A DNA stretch of 64,000 bases from contig JAJWLX010000004.1 in assembly GCA_021636625.1 (NCBI GenBank), positions 1-64,000 on the forward strand, given 5' to 3'. Made by a program: the position numbers and the translations under genes. The DNA comes from Prevotella sp. Lineage in GTDB: Bacteria; Bacteroidota; Bacteroidia; Bacteroidales; Bacteroidaceae. The notes under the pieces are model-generated. The model did not search any database and had not been told where the DNA came from. It was given only the letters and a program-made list of their open reading frames with translations. Below are positions 24,970-33,152 of the stretch, one piece after another; position 1 is the stretch's first letter, and each line of letters starts with the position of its first letter.

Positions 24970-27573
24970 TTATTTCACAGCCAGTCCCTGCTGTTCCATC
25001 TCCAGGCTTGCCCAGATGAATGGACCAACACCTTTGGCGTCGTTGTCGCGGATAGGCTCGCTGATGTAATACTCGAAACTGCCATCACGCTTGAAGTTTG
25101 GCTTCTTGACGTATGGACCAGGGCCAGGACCCAGACCGCTTACTTCGCAGCAGCGTGTCAGACTGATGGTCTTGTCAGGATTAACCTTGATAAACTCCTT
25201 GATGATTCCATTATACGCCTTGACACCTGCATCACGGAACTTCTCACTGAGATAGCCCTTGCGATAGCCCTTCAGCAGAACGTAGGCAAACATACTGGAT
25301 GCTGTACTCTCCAGGTAGTTGCGAGGATCCTTCACATCCATCACGTCATACCATACACCTGTCTTCTTGTCCTGGTACTTCAATACGCTCTCCATAGCCT
25401 TGTTCAAGAGAGTAATTACTTCGCCTCGGCGTGCATAGTCTTCAGGCATAGCCTCCAGACACTCGGTCATAGCCATCACGTACCATCCCAAAGCTCTTGC
25501 CCAGGTGTGCTGGCTCTTGCCATTCTCCTTGTCAGCCCAGAACTGTTGATGAGTCTCATCCCAGGCATGCTTCCAGAGTTGGGTCTTCTCATCGTATGTG
25601 CGATAATCGGTCTTGATGATCTGATCTACAGCGTCGTCAAGAATCTTCTTAGCCTTTTTGGGCTTGAGGTTCTGTACAGCATAGTTGCAGTAGAAAGGCA
25701 AGCCCATGAAGATGCCGTCGAGCCAAACCTGGTTGGCATAGATAGCCTTGTGCCAATATACACCTTCCTTGGTGCGAGGCTGGTTCTGGAGTTGCTTGAA
25801 GAGGGTCTTCAGTGCCAGCTCATTGCTCTTGGTAGGGAAGAGGTTCTGCATGCGGAGAATAAACTTGGCTGTGCGTACATTGTCGAGATTGAAGTCTTCG
25901 TACTTGTAGCCGGTGATGTTACCCTTCTCATCTATCATCTTAGCCGGATATTCCTTCAGATATTCGATGATGCGGTCGTGGTTGGCTGCGTCTCTTTTCT
26001 CCTTATAATATAAATAGGTGTCGAGCATGCCTTCCATCTCAATTCCCATTACGTAGCTCCAGCGTGGTTTCTTTGGGCTGAAGTCGAGGTTGTAAGGGTG
26101 AGGGGTGCGCTGCATTTCGCTATGGGTAAGCCATTCAGAGTAAGTCTGGTAAGGGCGATCTTCCTTGTTGAGTACGAGCGAACCGTTGATGATGAGGTTG
26201 TCAAACTTTACATTCTTGGTCTTACCGGTAATCTTCACCGGCTCTTTCTGAACACCGTTGAAGTTACAGTTCTTCACGGAAATGTCGCTTACGTTCTCTA
26301 CCTCGTTTCTACCAATGATGAGCACGCCATAGTTGCTCTTCTGGCAAGTTACATCTTCTACGCTTACATTCTTTACGGTAGGTTCGAATCCGCGGTAGCA
26401 GATTTCCTTTGGCTCGTAGTCGAGATTGATTTTTACTACAGCTTCCTTGCACTGACCTACTGTAACCTTGCGCATGTTGATGTTCTGGATTACTCCACCA
26501 CGACAGTTGTTGGTTTTGATGCGGAGAATGCGTTCCAGATGAGGTGAGTCCATCACGCAGTTTTCTGCATACACGTTCTCACATCCTCCAGAAATCTCAG
26601 AGCCTATCACTACACCACCATGTCCATCTTCCATCTTGCAGTTGCGGATGATGATGTTTCTGGATGGTTGGTTCCAAAGTCTGCCATCGTTGTTGCGGCC
26701 ACTCTTGATGGCGATACAGTCGTCACCGGTATGGAAGAGGCAGTTCTCTATGAGTACATTCTCGCAAGCCTCTGGGTCGCAGCCGTCTCCGTTTGGACCT
26801 TCATTGTAGATGGTTACACCGCTTACTGTGATGTTCTTGCAGAGTAATGGGTGGATGACCCAGAATGGTGAGTTGAGCAGCGTTACATCTTTAATAAGGA
26901 TGCGCTCGCTGCGTACGAAGTTGATGAGCTGTGGACGGAGACCCTGTCCGAGTCCGAACTTGCGCTGGTCGAACTCTACGCCGTCTTCAGCCTGCTTGAG
27001 AAGCTTGGCACGAGATCCCAGATTCTGGGCTTCCTTGGTGATTCTCTCTTTGTAGCCGAACATAGCCTTGCCAACCATCGGCCACCAGGTATCTTTGTTC
27101 CCACCGCCATCAATGGTTCCCTTACCGGTAATGGCGATGTCTGTAGCCTTGTATGCGTAGATGCAAGGTGAGTAGTTCCAGCATGCCAGTCCTTCCCAAG
27201 AGGTGCGAACCAATGGGTAGAGCTTGGTATCGAATACAAAGTGGAGGGTTGCTCCCTCTTCCAGAGAAAGCTCTACATGACTTTTCATTTCGATGGCTCC
27301 AGTGTTCCAGGTACCTTTAGGAATGATAACCTTTCCACCGCCCTTCTTGGATACGAGGGTGATGAGGCGGTTGATGGCTTTCTGGTTTTGAGCCGCCGGG
27401 TTGGTCACTTTAGCGCCAAACTTCGAAATGTCGTACTTCTTAGCCGTAGTTTCGAGTTTCGGCAACTGAATGCTTTGCTCAATACGCTTGTATTCTTCGT
27501 CGTTCCATCCTGATGCATAAGTACATACAGGAATGAGCAAAGCCAATAGTAATGTCTTGAATAATCGGTTCAT
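24970..27573 (-). CDS. Fused GH28 polygalacturonase and GH105 unsaturated uronyl hydrolase
   Basis: The 867-residue secreted protein has a signal peptide (cleaved near TYASG). Residues about 40-480 form a GH28 beta-helix with NGDGCDPEACENV, HTGDDCIAIKSGRN, DGHGGVVIGSE and RIKTNNCRGG, so all four catalytic motifs are present. Residues about 500-860 form an (alpha/alpha)6 barrel of the GH105 (YteR-like) type, with DGIFMGLPFYCNYA, HAWDETHQQFWAD and QHTWARALGWYVMAM. The first half would cut uronide backbones; the second would remove unsaturated uronic acids left by lyases. It has its own promoter, without the shared box, and is probably monocistronic. Confidence 0.92.
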   Translation of the reverse strand: MNRLFKTLLLALLIPVCTYASGWNDEEYKRIEQSIQLPKLETTAKKYDISKFGAKVTNPAAQNQKAINRLITLVSKKGGGKVIIPKGTWNTGAIEMKSHVELSLEEGATLHFVFDTKLYPLVRTSWEGLACWNYSPCIYAYKATDIAITGKGTIDGGGNKDTWWPMVGKAMFGYKERITKEAQNLGSRAKLLKQAEDGVEFDQRKFGLGQGLRPQLINFVRSERILIKDVTLLNSPFWVIHPLLCKNITVSGVTIYNEGPNGDGCDPEACENVLIENCLFHTGDDCIAIKSGRNNDGRLWNQPSRNIIIRNCKMEDGHGGVVIGSEISGGCENVYAENCVMDSPHLERILRIKTNNCRGGVIQNINMRKVTVGQCKEAVVKINLDYEPKEICYRGFEPTVKNVSVEDVTCQKSNYGVLIIGRNEVENVSDISVKNCNFNGVQKEPVKITGKTKNVKFDNLIINGSLVLNKEDRPYQTYSEWLTHSEMQRTPHPYNLDFSPKKPRWSYVMGIEMEGMLDTYLYYKEKRDAANHDRIIEYLKEYPAKMIDEKGNITGYKYEDFNLDNVRTAKFILRMQNLFPTKSNELALKTLFKQLQNQPRTKEGVYWHKAIYANQVWLDGIFMGLPFYCNYAVQNLKPKKAKKILDDAVDQIIKTDYRTYDEKTQLWKHAWDETHQQFWADKENGKSQHTWARALGWYVMAMTECLEAMPEDYARRGEVITLLNKAMESVLKYQDKKTGVWYDVMDVKDPRNYLESTASSMFAYVLLKGYRKGYLSEKFRDAGVKAYNGIIKEFIKVNPDKTISLTRCCEVSGLGPGPGPYVKKPNFKRDGSFEYYISEPIRDNDAKGVGPFIWASLEMEQQGLAVK

Positions 27574-27624
27574 TGCTTGTTTCAGAGATTAATGAATAAA
27601 AATTTTGTTTGTTGTATTTGGTTG

Positions 27625-27632
27625 CAAAGATA
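27625..27632 (-). promoter_or_regulatory. -7 element of the GH28-GH105 gene
   Basis: Minus strand TATCTTTG, 51 bases upstream of the start. No copy of the PUL box is found 44 bp further upstream. Confidence 0.5.
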
Positions 27633-27672
27633 CATAAAAAAGATATATTTTCGATAGTTTTTTAGTTAAAAA

Positions 27673-27704
27673 TTTGGCTGTTCTAACAAAAAAGTGTATC
27701 TTTG
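27673..27704 (+). promoter_or_regulatory. Promoter of the ECF sigma factor gene
   Basis: TTTG at 27673-27676, 20-bp spacer, TATCTTTG at 27697-27704. It is a good match to the housekeeping consensus, so the sigma gene is not obviously self-dependent. Confidence 0.7.
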
Positions 27705-27791
27705 CGGTGAAATTTAACATTATTAATACTTCAAATAAAGATTCGCCTATCGATTTAGACATTTACTTAATGATAAAATAAGGATTAAGAA

Positions 27792-28388
27792 ATGAGAAAA
27801 CTCAATCAAATGACAGATGAAGAATTGGCCTTGGCTTACGTCGAGGGCGACAACAAGGCTTTTGACCTATTGTTGTCCCGCTGTGAGGTAAAGCTGTTTT
27901 CTTACATCCTCTTTGTCGTACATGATGAAGAGTTGGCGAACGATATATTTCAGGAAACTTTCGTGAAGGCGATAGTCAAACTTCAGAATGGGCAATATTT
28001 GCCTAATGGTAAGTTTGTCTCATGGCTTATGCGTATAGCTCACAATGTAATTGTCGATGGCTATCGTGATGCCAAAAATCTGCTTTTTACCGACCAGCAT
28101 AACGATAATGATCTTTCTCGTCTGAAGGGAGATGCTGTGACGGATAGTTTTGTGGAGAAGGAAATCGTGCGCAACCAGGTGTTGAGCGATGTGAGACGGT
28201 TGGTGGATTTTCTGCCTCCTAACCAGCGGGAACTCATATATATGAGATTCTATCAGCAATTGACTTTCAAGGAGATTGCTGAATTGACGAATGTGAGTAT
28301 CAATACGAGTCTGGGACGTATGCGTTATGCGCTTCATAACCTACGCCGTATGGCAAAGGACTATCATATCAGCTTGCAGCTTGACTAA
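27792..28388 (+). CDS. ECF-type RNA polymerase sigma factor
   Basis: The 198-residue protein has a region 2 (about residues 25-95: DIFQETFVKAI, FVSWLMRIAHNVIVDGYR) and a region 4 helix-turn-helix (about 135-190: LPPNQRELIYMRFYQQLTFK, then EIAELTNVSINTSLGRM). Length and the lack of regions 1 and 3 place it with sigma-70 family ECF factors. No anti-sigma (FecR-like) gene is adjacent, unlike the usual SusC-linked ECF systems. Its target promoters are unknown. Confidence 0.92.
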   Translation: MRKLNQMTDEELALAYVEGDNKAFDLLLSRCEVKLFSYILFVVHDEELANDIFQETFVKAIVKLQNGQYLPNGKFVSWLMRIAHNVIVDGYRDAKNLLFTDQHNDNDLSRLKGDAVTDSFVEKEIVRNQVLSDVRRLVDFLPPNQRELIYMRFYQQLTFKEIAELTNVSINTSLGRMRYALHNLRRMAKDYHISLQLD

Positions 28389-28418
28389 ACTTTCCGCTGT
28401 TTTATCAACGGGAAGTTT
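28387..28418. terminator. Hairpin after the ECF sigma gene
   Basis: AAACTT/AAGTTT plus CCG/CGG pairing with one bulge overlaps the stop codon and lies between convergent genes. The T tract is short. Confidence 0.4.
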
Positions 28419-28490
28419 AATCTTCTTGCTACTTCTATATCGTTGGTTCAGGGCGTATTGGGTAATTTCAATCATACAGGTCGAAATTCT

Positions 28491-29156
28491 TTAGTCCTCT
28501 TCCTTTTTCAATTCTTTCAGATTGTGAATAGTTGCACAAGGATCTGAACTCTTGAAGACGTAGCTGCCACTCACCAGTACATCGGCTCCAGCCTGTACGA
28601 GTCGTGGGGCAGTTTCACCCTGTACACCACCATCTATCTCGATAAGTGCATGGCTGCCGCTCTCCTTGATGAGCTTGCGTAGGCGATGTACCTTCTTGAT
28701 GGTGTTTTCTATAAACTTCTGTCCGCCGAATCCTGGGTTCACGCTCATCAGCAGCACCATATCCACATCGCAGATGATATCTTCCAGGACATTTACAGGA
28801 GTAGAAGGATTGAGTGTTACGCCAGCCTTCATACCAGCAGCATGAATCTGCTGGATAGTACGGTGTAAGTGAGTGCATGCCTCGTAGTGCACATTCATCA
28901 TCATGGCACCAATCTTGGCGGTTTGCTCTATGTATTGCTCTGGGTGTACAATCATGAAGTGTACGTCGAGAGGTTTGGTGCAAACTTTCGCCACGGCTTC
29001 CAATACAGGGAAACCGAAGGAGATGTTGGGCACGAATACACCATCCATAATGTCCATGTGGAGCCAGTCTGCTTCACTCTTATTGATCATTTCTACATCG
29101 CTCTTCAAGTCAATGAAATTGGCTGAGAGGAGAGAAGGGGAAACCATTGTCTTCAT
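28491..29156 (-). CDS. rpe: Ribulose-phosphate 3-epimerase
   Basis: Interconverts ribulose 5-phosphate and xylulose 5-phosphate in the pentose phosphate pathway (cytoplasm). The start is placed at 29156 (MKTMVSPSLLSANF), giving 221 residues as is usual; a longer frame adds 19 non-conserved codons. TIM-barrel motifs present: PSLLSANF, HMDIMDGVFVPNISFG (metal-binding His and Asp), DVHFMIVHP, LLMSVNPGFGGQKF and IDGGV (second catalytic Asp). A 44-residue ORF ends 32 bases upstream on the same strand. Confidence 0.95.
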   Translation of the reverse strand: MKTMVSPSLLSANFIDLKSDVEMINKSEADWLHMDIMDGVFVPNISFGFPVLEAVAKVCTKPLDVHFMIVHPEQYIEQTAKIGAMMMNVHYEACTHLHRTIQQIHAAGMKAGVTLNPSTPVNVLEDIICDVDMVLLMSVNPGFGGQKFIENTIKKVHRLRKLIKESGSHALIEIDGGVQGETAPRLVQAGADVLVSGSYVFKSSDPCATIHNLKELKKEED

Positions 29157-29188
29157 TTTTATTTCTTTACTTTGATTATATGTTGCAA

Positions 29189-29323
29189 TCAGTTGATGAA
29201 ATACGCCTTGCAAGATTCATTCTTCTTGAATGCGCGATAAGTGTAAGCCATCTGTTTGATGAAATAGATGGTCTTGGCAGATGGTCTCATCTCTTCGGAA
29301 GTAAATAAATGCTTCATAGGCAT
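29189..29323 (-). CDS. Small hypothetical protein (44 aa) upstream of rpe
   Basis: The frame runs from ATG at 29323 (or the second Met at 29317) to TGA at 29189-29191. It encodes a basic, aromatic-rich peptide: MPMKHLFTSEEMRPSAKTI, then YFIKQMAYTYRAFKKNESCK. The SxxTIxxIxQxAYxYR-like pattern looks like a genuine protein rather than random sequence, and similar short ORFs are known to me from Bacteroidales. No function can be assigned. It is in the same orientation as rpe and may share its transcript. Confidence 0.6.
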   Translation of the reverse strand: MPMKHLFTSEEMRPSAKTIYFIKQMAYTYRAFKKNESCKAYFIN

Positions 29324-29570
29324 ATTTTTTATGAATTGATTAATACTATGCTGTTTCTGATTGGCATCGGTTATGGGAATGATTCCTCATCATGATGCTT
29401 ATATATTCATAAACGATGACCTTGTGGTTTTATTATATCTGGTGCTTATATTTTTTTGTGAATAGTACTCCGATTACTTATATATAATAAGGTGTAAGGG
29501 GAAAAAGAAAGAGAAAAACAAGAAGAAAATAACTTTTTTCTGTTAAAATGATTATTTTTTAGATAAAAAG
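29324..29570. other. Intergenic A+T-rich region between the small ORF and the trp promoter
   Basis: About 250 bases between divergent genes. I see no ORF of interest, no clear terminator and no convincing promoter for the minus-strand small ORF. Confidence 0.5.
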
Positions 29571-29601
29571 TTTGCTATTTCGTAGAAAAAGTGTAATTTT
29601 G
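29571..29601 (+). promoter_or_regulatory. Promoter of the trp operon
   Basis: TTTG at 29571-29574, a 19-bp spacer and TAATTTTG at 29594-29601. Transcription would start near 29608, about 65 bases before the leader peptide. Confidence 0.8.
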
Positions 29602-29673
29602 CAATCGGTTAGTTGTAGTGACTATGCCAGTAACAAATTATAATTAAAAGAAACAAAATAAAAAATTAAAAAT

Positions 29674-29736
29674 ATGATGAACTCGTTTGTATCTACAGCA
29701 TGGTGGTGGCGTAACTCAAGATCTAGAAAGTCGTGA
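29674..29736 (+). CDS. trpL: trp operon leader peptide
   Basis: A 20-codon frame from ATG at 29674 to TGA at 29734-29736 contains three consecutive Trp codons (TGG at 29701-29709) followed by Arg. It lies between the trp promoter and an attenuator hairpin, upstream of trpD. This is the expected layout of a ribosome-mediated attenuation leader: stalling at the Trp codons reports low charged tRNA-Trp. Confidence 0.92.
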   Translation: MMNSFVSTAWWWRNSRSRKS

Positions 29737-29807
29737 GTCGAGTACCCGTGTGGATGCAAATCCAAATATACTAAGGGCCTGCCGTAACTTACGACAGGCC
29801 CTTTTTA
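29714..29807 (+). promoter_or_regulatory. trp attenuator with candidate antiterminator
   Basis: The terminator stem is 29773-29781 (AAGGGCCTG) with 29795-29803, extended inward by CGTA/TACG, followed by a T run. An alternative pairing joins GTCGTGAG (29730-29737) with CTTACGAC (29788-29795), with one G-U pair, and would destroy the terminator. A third pairing, ACTCA (29714-29718) with TGAGT (29734-29738), could sequester the antiterminator. A ribosome stalled at the Trp codons would leave 29730 onward free; one at the stop codon would cover it. Confidence 0.85.
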
Positions 29808-29885
29808 CATATCTGGGGAGTTTCGGAAAATGATTCTTACTTGAAAGAGTATTAACAAAATAAAAATATATAGGAGAACAGGATT

Positions 29886-30890
29886 ATGGAAATGAAGAAT
29901 ATCTTGAACAGAATGTTGAACCACGAGGAGTTGACCCGTGAAGAGACCAAGAATATTATCCTGGGAATTACTCAGAGTGAGTTTCCCGAGGAACAGATTA
30001 CTGCCTTGCTTACTGGTTTGCAGATGCGCGGTGTGACTGTAGATGAACTTCTCGGTTTCCGTGATGGTATTTTGGAGACTGGTGTTCCTGCCATTCTCAA
30101 TTGTGACCGATACATCGATGTTGTTGGTACCGGTGGTGATCGCAAGAATACCTTCAATATCTCTACTACTTCTTGTTTCGTCATTGCTGGTGCAGGATAT
30201 AAGGTGGCTAAGCATGGTAACTTTGCTGCAACTTCGGTGAGTGGTGCTTCCAACGTCATCAAGAATCATGGTGTACAGTTTACCGATGATCTTGATAAGC
30301 TCAACCGTTCTCTCGATGAGGCTGGAATCGTTTATCTTCACGCTCAGCTTTTTGCCAAGGCTATGAAGTTTGTGGGTCCTATCCGCAAGGCACTTCAGTT
30401 TCCTACAGTCTTCAATCTCCTGGGGCCTTTGGTTAATCCTAGCCAGCCAAAGTGCCAGTTGCTGGGGGTTGCCAATCTCGATCAGATGCGTCTCTACAAC
30501 CAGGTATATCAGAAAATAGGTATCGATTACGGAATCGTAAACAGCATTGATGGTTATGATGAAATTTCACTTACCAGTGATTTCAAGGTTACTACCAACA
30601 ATTACGAGAGAATCTTCAAGCCACAGGATCTGGGCTTCGAGATAGCCAAACCTGAAGAGGTGAGAGGCGGAGCTACCGAGCAGGAAGCAAAGGATATTTT
30701 TGATGCAGTTCTTGAGAACCGTGCCCTGCCAGCGCAGAAGAATATCGTGCTCGCCAATGCAGCCTTCGGTATTCAGGTGATGGAGAAGGGTAAGAAGAGC
30801 ATAGAAGAGTGTGTGGAGATTGCTCGTGAAAGCATTGACTCCGGAAAGGCTCTTGCTACATTCAAGAAATTCGTGGAACTCAATAGTTAA
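29886..30890 (+). CDS. trpD: Anthranilate phosphoribosyltransferase
   Basis: Joins anthranilate to PRPP, the second dedicated step of tryptophan synthesis. The 334-residue protein has the class-III-type nucleoside phosphorylase-like fold: an N-terminal helical domain, then the PRPP-binding motif DVVGTGGDRKNTFNIST, KVAKHGNFAATSVSGASNVI (family KxGxRxxSSxxGSAD region, here varied), FLGP-type FNLLGPLVNP, and DGYDEIS. First structural gene after the attenuator and five bases from trpC. Confidence 0.95.
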   Translation: MEMKNILNRMLNHEELTREETKNIILGITQSEFPEEQITALLTGLQMRGVTVDELLGFRDGILETGVPAILNCDRYIDVVGTGGDRKNTFNISTTSCFVIAGAGYKVAKHGNFAATSVSGASNVIKNHGVQFTDDLDKLNRSLDEAGIVYLHAQLFAKAMKFVGPIRKALQFPTVFNLLGPLVNPSQPKCQLLGVANLDQMRLYNQVYQKIGIDYGIVNSIDGYDEISLTSDFKVTTNNYERIFKPQDLGFEIAKPEEVRGGATEQEAKDIFDAVLENRALPAQKNIVLANAAFGIQVMEKGKKSIEECVEIARESIDSGKALATFKKFVELNS

Positions 30891-30895
30891 GGAAG

Positions 30896-31705
30896 ATGGA
30901 TATTTTAGAAGAAATCGTTGCTCACAAGAAAATAGAGATAGAACAGCGTAAGCGCTTTATTCAACCCCGCCAGATGATCACCCTCACCGAGCAGAAAATG
31001 CAGGAGAATGAAGGAAGAGTTCCGGGTGGAAGCATGAAGGAAGCGTTGATGAAGTCGGAGACTGGAATCATCGCAGAGTTCAAGCGTAAATCTCCTAGCA
31101 AAGGATGGATCAAGGAAGAGGGAAAGGCCAGTATCATTCCTTTAAGCTATCAGCAGAATGGGGCAACGGCGCTGAGTATCCTCACAGACATCGATTACTT
31201 TGGTGGCTATGATGAGTTTATCCAGGAGGCTCGTCATGTTGGTGTAACTCTACCTATATTATATAAGAACTTCGTGGTGGATGAATATCAGCTTTTGCAG
31301 GCTCGATATTGTGGAGCTTCGGCGGTGTTGCTGATTGCTGCCTGTCTTTCCAAGGAAGAATGCAGAAATCTGATGCGAATGGCTCATCAGCTGGGATTGG
31401 AGGTTCTTTTGGAAATGCATGGCGAACGTGATTTCGAATTTGCTGAGTTAGAGCCGGATATGTACGGAATCAATAACCGCAATCTCGGAACCTTTGTGAC
31501 GGATGTGGAAAATAGTTTCCGACTGTCCGAAATGCTTCCGAAGGATGTATGCAGAGTGAGTGAGAGTGGAATCTCCCAGCCTCAGACAGTTCTCAGATTA
31601 AGAGAAGAAGGTGGATTCAGGGGATTCCTGATGGGAGAGCAGTTTATGAAACAGGCTGACCCAGGAGAGGCGCTCGCTCAATTTATCAATCAATTAAAAT
31701 CATAG
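30896..31705 (+). CDS. trpC: Indole-3-glycerol-phosphate synthase
   Basis: Closes the indole ring from CdRP. The 269 residues form a TIM barrel with IIAEFKRKSPSKGWI (catalytic Lys), ALSILTDIDYFGG, LYKNFVVDEYQL, LLIAACL, GINNRNLGTF and SESGIS. It is a separate gene, not fused to trpF, and starts five bases after trpD. Confidence 0.96.
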   Translation: MDILEEIVAHKKIEIEQRKRFIQPRQMITLTEQKMQENEGRVPGGSMKEALMKSETGIIAEFKRKSPSKGWIKEEGKASIIPLSYQQNGATALSILTDIDYFGGYDEFIQEARHVGVTLPILYKNFVVDEYQLLQARYCGASAVLLIAACLSKEECRNLMRMAHQLGLEVLLEMHGERDFEFAELEPDMYGINNRNLGTFVTDVENSFRLSEMLPKDVCRVSESGISQPQTVLRLREEGGFRGFLMGEQFMKQADPGEALAQFINQLKS

Positions 31706-31709
31706 GCAG

Positions 31710-32339
31710 ATGTTAGTAAAGGTTTGTGGAATGCGTGAGCCTGGGAATATAGAAAAGGTGGCTCAGCTAGGGGTGGATATGATGGGATTCATCTTCTATC
31801 CAAAGTCACCGAGATTCGCTTCTCAATCTGTGGATCGAACGGCTGTAGATAAGAATGTTTGCAGAGTGGGTGTCTTTGTCAATGAATCAGTAGAATTGAT
31901 TTCTGATAAGATTCATCAGTTTGATTTGAATGCCGTGCAGTTGCATGGAAATGAGAGCCGCGAACTCTGTGAACTGCTTCATAAGCAGAATGGCTTGTTG
32001 AAAGTTATCAAGGCTATCAGCGTTTCCACAGCCGGGGATATCCAGAAATATAAGGAATACGTAGGCGCTGTTGATTACTTCCTTTTCGATACCAAGTGTA
32101 AAACGGTGGGTGGAAGTGGTCAGCAGTTTGATTGGCAGGTTTTGGAGAATTACGATGGCGATGTTCCATTCATCTTGAGTGGTGGAATAGGGCCGGAGGA
32201 TGTAGAGAGAATCAGGAACTTCCATCATCCAAAGTGCATCGGAATCGATCTGAATTCGAAATTCGAGTTGAAGCCGGGCTTAAAGGATGTGGAGAAGTTG
32301 AATACATTTCTTGAAAATATAGAAAACAAAGAAATTTAA
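31710..32339 (+). CDS. trpF: Phosphoribosylanthranilate isomerase
   Basis: Isomerises PRA to CdRP by Amadori rearrangement. The 209-residue TIM barrel begins LVKVCGMREPGNI (catalytic Cys) and contains MGFIFYPKSPRF, VGVFVNES, VQLHGNES, YFLFDTK (catalytic Asp), GGSGQQFDW and LSGGIGPEDV. It overlaps nothing and lies four bases after trpC. Confidence 0.95.
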   Translation: MLVKVCGMREPGNIEKVAQLGVDMMGFIFYPKSPRFASQSVDRTAVDKNVCRVGVFVNESVELISDKIHQFDLNAVQLHGNESRELCELLHKQNGLLKVIKAISVSTAGDIQKYKEYVGAVDYFLFDTKCKTVGGSGQQFDWQVLENYDGDVPFILSGGIGPEDVERIRNFHHPKCIGIDLNSKFELKPGLKDVEKLNTFLENIENKEI

Positions 32340-32349
32340 AAAGAGTATT

Positions 32350-33126
32350 ATGAATAAGATAAATGCATTGTTTGCAAACAATAAAGACCGCAAGCTTTTG
32401 AGCTTGTATTTCTGCGCAGGTTGTCCAACCCTCGAAGGAACGGGTGATGTGATTAAGGCGATGGAGCGCAAGGGAATAGATATGATAGAGGTAGGAATCC
32501 CATTCAGTGATCCTCTGGCAGATGGACCTGTCATTCAAAGTGCTGGTACTAAGGCTTTGAAGAATGGAATGACCGTAAAGAGGCTCTTCGCTCAATTGAA
32601 AGCTATCAAGCATGAAGTAAAGTTGCCACTTGTGCTGATGGGCTATCTGAATCCTATCATGCACTATGGAATTGAGAAATTCTTCCAGAGTTGTGTAGAA
32701 AGTGGTGTGAGTGGAACTATCATTCCTGATCTTCCATTTGATGATTATCTGAAAGTGGTAAAGCCTATTGCTGACAAATATGATATCCGGGTTATCATGA
32801 TGATTACCCCAGAGACAAGTGAGGAGCGTATCCGATTCATCGACGAACATACTGATGGCTTTATCTATATGGTCAGCTCTGCCAGCATTACGGGCGCCCA
32901 GAGTAGCTTCGGCGATGCTAAGTTGGCTTATTTCAATCATGTCAATGGTATGAATCTCCGTAATCCTCGTATGATTGGTTTCGGAATCAGCAACAAGCAA
33001 ACTCTTACGAGTGCGCAGGATAACGCAGCAGGTGCCATCATAGGTAGTAAGTTTGTGACATTGCTCAATGAAGTAGGCAATCCAGACCAGGCACTCGACC
33101 TGCTTTTCGAAGCATTGAAAAAATAA
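32350..33126 (+). CDS. trpA: Tryptophan synthase alpha subunit
   Basis: Cleaves indole-3-glycerol phosphate to indole, which is channelled to TrpB. The 258 residues contain MIEVGIPFSDPLADGPVIQ (catalytic Glu and Asp pair), LMGYLNPI, GTIIPDLPFDD, FIYMVSSASITGAQS and GFGISNKQ. The family usually has GxTG in the last but one motif; here it is ITGAQ, a common variant. It stands before trpB, the reverse of the usual trpBA order. Confidence 0.95.
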   Translation: MNKINALFANNKDRKLLSLYFCAGCPTLEGTGDVIKAMERKGIDMIEVGIPFSDPLADGPVIQSAGTKALKNGMTVKRLFAQLKAIKHEVKLPLVLMGYLNPIMHYGIEKFFQSCVESGVSGTIIPDLPFDDYLKVVKPIADKYDIRVIMMITPETSEERIRFIDEHTDGFIYMVSSASITGAQSSFGDAKLAYFNHVNGMNLRNPRMIGFGISNKQTLTSAQDNAAGAIIGSKFVTLLNEVGNPDQALDLLFEALKK

Positions 33127-33152
33127 TTCAACCTTTTAATTTTATAGGAAAG

